Assembly (NCBI GenBank): GCA_020850785.1
Contig: JADZDZ010000203.1
Coordinates: 1-8,438, forward strand
Source of the DNA: Candidatus Sumerlaeota bacterium
GTDB taxonomy: Bacteria; Sumerlaeota; Sumerlaeia; SLMS01
DNA length: 8,438 nucleotides
Direction: 5' to 3'
Below, piece by piece: positions 6,519-8,438 of this stretch. The notes under the pieces are model-generated. The model had not been told where the DNA came from, did no database searches, and saw only the letters and a list, made by a program, of their open reading frames with translations. Positions within the stretch are counted from its first letter, which is position 1. Each line of letters begins with the position of its first letter. The translations under genes were made by a program, and so were the position numbers.

Positions 6519-7351
6519 TGCATCATTCCTGCGTTCATGATGGCCTTGCGATCGCGTGCGAGGGAAATGCGTTCAAGGAATTCCTTGCAGAGGGCTTCGT
6601 AGGCCCGCGCGCCGGGTCCCCAGCGTTCGTATTCAAAGATCGTCTTTCCGTGGGAGGGGCACTCCGACAGGCGCACGGTGCGGGGGATGAGGGTCTTCAT
6701 AACCTGATCGCCCAGATGGGTGCGCATGTCCTTGATGATTTGTTGGCTGAGGTTTGTGCGCAGGTCCACCATTGTGAGCAAGCAGCCAAGGATGGAAAGA
6801 TCAACATCGTGATTGTTGCGAATTTCCTCAATGGTCTCAATAAGCATCGTCAGCCCCTCCAGCGCCAGATACTCGCACTGAACGGGAACGAGAACGTAAT
6901 CGCAGGCGATCAGTATATTCAGAGTGAGGATGCCGAGGGACGGGGGAGCGTCGATGATGACGAAATCGTGGGGAAGGTTCGCTGAATCGAGGCGCTGCTT
7001 GAGCTGACGATCCCGGTCGTCGCCAAGCCGCAGCAATTCGAGTTCGGCGCGGATCAGGGAGACGTTCGCGGGGTAGACGTCGAGGCCTTCGTATTTGGAT
7101 TTGGTGTAGGCTTCGGCTCCGGCGTTTCCGAAAAGGAAATCGTGGGTGGAGGCGTTGGTGGTGTATTTTTCGATGCCGAGGGCGGTGGTGGCGTTCCCCT
7201 GGGCGTCCATGTCGAGGAGGAGCACGCGCTTTCCTTGGATGGCAAGGCCGTGCGCCAGATTGACGGCGGTGGTTGTTTTTCCGACGCCCCCCTTTTGATT
7301 GATGTTCGCGCTGCGGGGGGGGCGGGGTGTTTCACGTGAAACAGTTGGCAC
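6515..7351 (-). CDS. parA: Chromosome partitioning ATPase ParA (Soj family)
   Basis: A 278-residue Walker-type ATPase. The deviant Walker A is KGGVGKTT (20-27), then LLLDMDAQGNATT (44-56, Asp47) and Walker B FVIIDAPPSLG (130-140, Asp134). Further family segments are VPVQCEYLALEGL, LTMVDLRTNLS and LIPRTVRLSECPSHGKTI. In this family the ATP-bound dimer binds DNA nonspecifically and ParB triggers ATP hydrolysis, which moves parS regions apart. The GTG start at 7351-7349 has GGACGG upstream. Residues 4-8 (VSRET) are encoded by a perfect parS palindrome. The first beta strand before Walker A is atypical: RSANIN instead of the hydrophobic stretch usually found (for example IAIAN), next to an eight-G run at 7315-7322. 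The rest of the protein is ordinary. It heads a minus-strand run with parB and the Tol/Ton genes. Confidence 0.95.
   Translation of the reverse strand: MPTVSRETPRPPRSANINQKGGVGKTTTAVNLAHGLAIQGKRVLLLDMDAQGNATTALGIEKYTTNASTHDFLFGNAGAEAYTKSKYEGLDVYPANVSLIRAELELLRLGDDRDRQLKQRLDSANLPHDFVIIDAPPSLGILTLNILIACDYVLVPVQCEYLALEGLTMLIETIEEIRNNHDVDLSILGCLLTMVDLRTNLSQQIIKDMRTHLGDQVMKTLIPRTVRLSECPSHGKTIFEYERWGPGARAYEALCKEFLERISLARDRKAIMNAGMMQ
7328..7343. promoter_or_regulatory. parS: parS centromere site
   Basis: TGTTTCACGTGAAACA is a perfect 16-bp palindrome identical to the widely conserved bacterial parS consensus bound by ParB. It sits inside codons 3-8 of parA (reading VSRET), next to the genes of its own binding protein. 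ParB bound here could also repress or modulate parAB expression; that is inference. Confidence 0.96.
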
Positions 7352-7389
7352 GATTGCGGTCCGTCCTGAGGGTTGGTGAGAACCTGTTC

Positions 7390-7402
7390 CTTGGGCGCCA
7401 AG
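7390..7402. promoter_or_regulatory. Inverted repeat CTTGG-gcg-CCAAG in the parA leader
   Basis: Two 5-bp arms flank a 3-nt centre, 39 nt upstream of the parA start. A TTGACA reads on the minus strand at 7409-7404, just before it, but no good -10 lies 16-18 nt downstream (CAGGTT is the best). The combination could be an operator over a weak parAB promoter, but the evidence is thin. Confidence 0.3.
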
Positions 7403-7496
7403 TTGTCAATTCCAGATCGCCGAATTTCGAATGAATTTTATAATGTCTTGTTTTTCAGTTGTTTGGTGTGGCGAAATCTCGTGCACAGAATCATAT

Positions 7497-7524
7497 TTGA
7501 CACGGTGGAGGAGATTCTTAGGAT
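7497..7524 (+). promoter_or_regulatory. Sigma70-type promoter for tRNA-Gln
   Basis: A perfect -35 box TTGACA (7497-7502) and a -10 TAGGAT (7519-7524) are 16 nt apart, with AT-rich DNA upstream (about 7415-7500). Transcription would start near 7531, about 28 nt before the tRNA, and could continue into glmU, since no terminator lies between them. Confidence 0.7.
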
Positions 7525-7558
7525 GCCGACCGCCACAGTAGAGGAAGTCTTTCGCTGC

Positions 7559-7634
7559 TGGGGGGTAGTTCAGTTGGTAGAACGCGGGTCTTTGGAGCCC
7601 GATGTCGCAGGTTCGAGTCCTGCCCCCCCAGCCA
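7559..7634 (+). tRNA. tRNA-Gln, anticodon UUG
   Basis: A complete 76-nt cloverleaf. The acceptor stem TGGGGGG (7559-7565) pairs with CCCCCCA (7624-7630). The D arm is GTTC/GAAC (7568-7583). The anticodon stem CGGGT/GCCCG closes loop CTTTGGA, with anticodon TTG at 7592-7594. The T arm is GCAGG-TTCGAGT-CCTGC (7607-7623). The discriminator G7631 is followed by an encoded CCA (7632-7634). The U1-A72 pair and G73 are tRNA-Gln identity features and agree with the anticodon, which reads CAA and, by wobble, CAG. Confidence 0.96.
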
Positions 7635-7658
7635 TTCCACTCGCCCTTCCACAGACCC

Positions 7659-8438
7659 ATGCCCCTAAAGAATATCGCCGCGATTGTCCTGGCAGCAGGC
7701 CAGGGAAAGCGAATGAAGAGCAACCTGCCGAAGGTGCTTCATCCTGTTCTCGGCCAACCGATGCTGGCCTATGTTTTGGAATCCCTTGCCATGGCGGGTT
7801 TTGAGCGCCCGATCGTCGTGGTGGGCCATGCGGGCAATCAGGTGGTTGAGTTTATTAAGGATCGCGCGCAAATCGCTTGGCAAAAAGAGCAGTTGGGAAC
7901 GGGCCATGCGGTGCGCTGCGCGATGCCGCTGCTTGAGGATTTTGAAGGGGATGTGATTGTGACGAACGGGGATGTTCCGCTCGTGCCGCCAAACTGCTAT
8001 GTGAACTTGGTGACGGCGCGGCGTAAGCGGGATTATGCGGCGCTGATTTCTTCCATCGTACTGGACAAGCCGGCATCCTATGGCCGCATCAAGCGCGATG
8101 GTCTTGGTGATGTGGAGGGGATCGTGGAGTTCCGTGATGCCAACGATGACGAAATCCTGATCCGCGAGGTGAATTCCGGGACCTATTGCTTCAATGCGGC
8201 GGACCTGCGGGAGTCCATCGACAAGATCAAGAATCATAACGCGCAGGGGGAGTACTATCTGACGGATACCATCGCGTATCTTAAGAAAAAGGGGCGCGGC
8301 GTGGGGGCGGTGATCCACCCGGAGGCGTCTGATTTTCTTGGTATTAACGATCCCGCTGACATGGCACTGGTGGAAGGAAAACTCGGTGATCGTGTCAAGT
8401 ATCAAATCTTGTCGTCTGGCGTCCGAATTGACGACCCC
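7659..8438 (+). CDS. glmU: GlmU, N-acetylglucosamine-1-phosphate uridylyltransferase domain, 3' end outside window
   Basis: The first 260 codons of a gene that continues past the window. The protein makes UDP-GlcNAc, the precursor of peptidoglycan and LPS. The visible part is the uridylyltransferase domain: nucleotide-binding LAAGQGKRMKSNLPKVLHPV (11-30), QLGTGHAV (78-85), GDVPLV with metal-binding Asp105 (104-109), YGRI (141-144), IVEFRDA (155-161), EVNSGTY (170-176), GEYYLTDTI (197-205) and Asn230 in GIND, matching the second metal ligand. The acetyltransferase beta-helix that bifunctional GlmU carries at its C-terminus lies outside, so bifunctionality cannot be confirmed. The ATG is 24 nt after the tRNA CCA and has no clear Shine-Dalgarno, which hints at translation from a short leader on a tRNA-glmU co-transcript. 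Confidence 0.94.
   Translation, partial: MPLKNIAAIVLAAGQGKRMKSNLPKVLHPVLGQPMLAYVLESLAMAGFERPIVVVGHAGNQVVEFIKDRAQIAWQKEQLGTGHAVRCAMPLLEDFEGDVIVTNGDVPLVPPNCYVNLVTARRKRDYAALISSIVLDKPASYGRIKRDGLGDVEGIVEFRDANDDEILIREVNSGTYCFNAADLRESIDKIKNHNAQGEYYLTDTIAYLKKKGRGVGAVIHPEASDFLGINDPADMALVEGKLGDRVKYQILSSGVRIDDP

Noticed and set aside
7328..7600. Replication origin near parS
   Set aside because: No cluster of DnaA boxes is visible in this region; parS nearness to oriC is only a general expectation.
7665..8405. Minus-strand open frame of 246 codons opposite glmU
   Set aside because: GlmU motifs on the plus strand are unmistakable; the antisense frame shows no family signal.
1..8438. CRISPR array, insertion sequence or integrase near the tRNA
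   Set aside because: No spaced direct repeats, transposase motifs, or second copy of the tRNA 3' end were seen.

Overview
The window looks like chromosomal core and semi-core DNA from a diderm (Gram-negative-type) bacterium with fairly high GC. The evidence is a complete proton-channel/TonB-TolA set, two exported thioredoxin-fold proteins, a chromosomal-type parABS locus and glmU beside a tRNA gene. The mix of conserved families and unrecognised proteins fits a lineage outside the well-known Proteobacteria, but the sequence alone does not let me name a phylum.

Layout, left to right. 1-1371 (minus): two unrecognised genes. The right one (769-1371) encodes a single-pass membrane protein; the left one (1-713) encodes a proline-rich protein that runs off the window edge. 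1592-3018 (plus): an exported PRX_like1-type redoxin and then an exported TlpA/ResA-like thioredoxin, each followed by a GC-rich hairpin. 3105-7351 (minus): a compact run read parA, parB, TolQ/ExbB-like, TolR/ExbD-like, TonB/TolA-like. parA/parB and the two channel genes overlap by ATGA, and the TonB/TolA-like gene starts 1 nt past the previous stop. 7559-8438 (plus): tRNA-Gln(UUG) behind a good promoter, then the 5' part of glmU.

How the parts work together. ParA, ParB and a perfect 16-bp parS palindrome (7328-7343, inside the first codons of parA) form a chromosome segregation system. The three downstream membrane genes form a proton-motive-force-driven energy transducer of the Tol or Ton type. 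The two redoxins would act outside the cytoplasmic membrane in thiol chemistry. GlmU makes UDP-GlcNAc for peptidoglycan and LPS. Themes of segregation, envelope energisation and cell-wall precursor supply therefore sit side by side.

Nothing here proves a new system. The points most worth a second look are the in-gene parS with an atypical ParA N-terminus, the physical coupling of parAB to the Tol/Ton genes, the unrecognised two-gene membrane module at the left edge, and the cysteine-rich exported redoxin. Both edge genes are partial.
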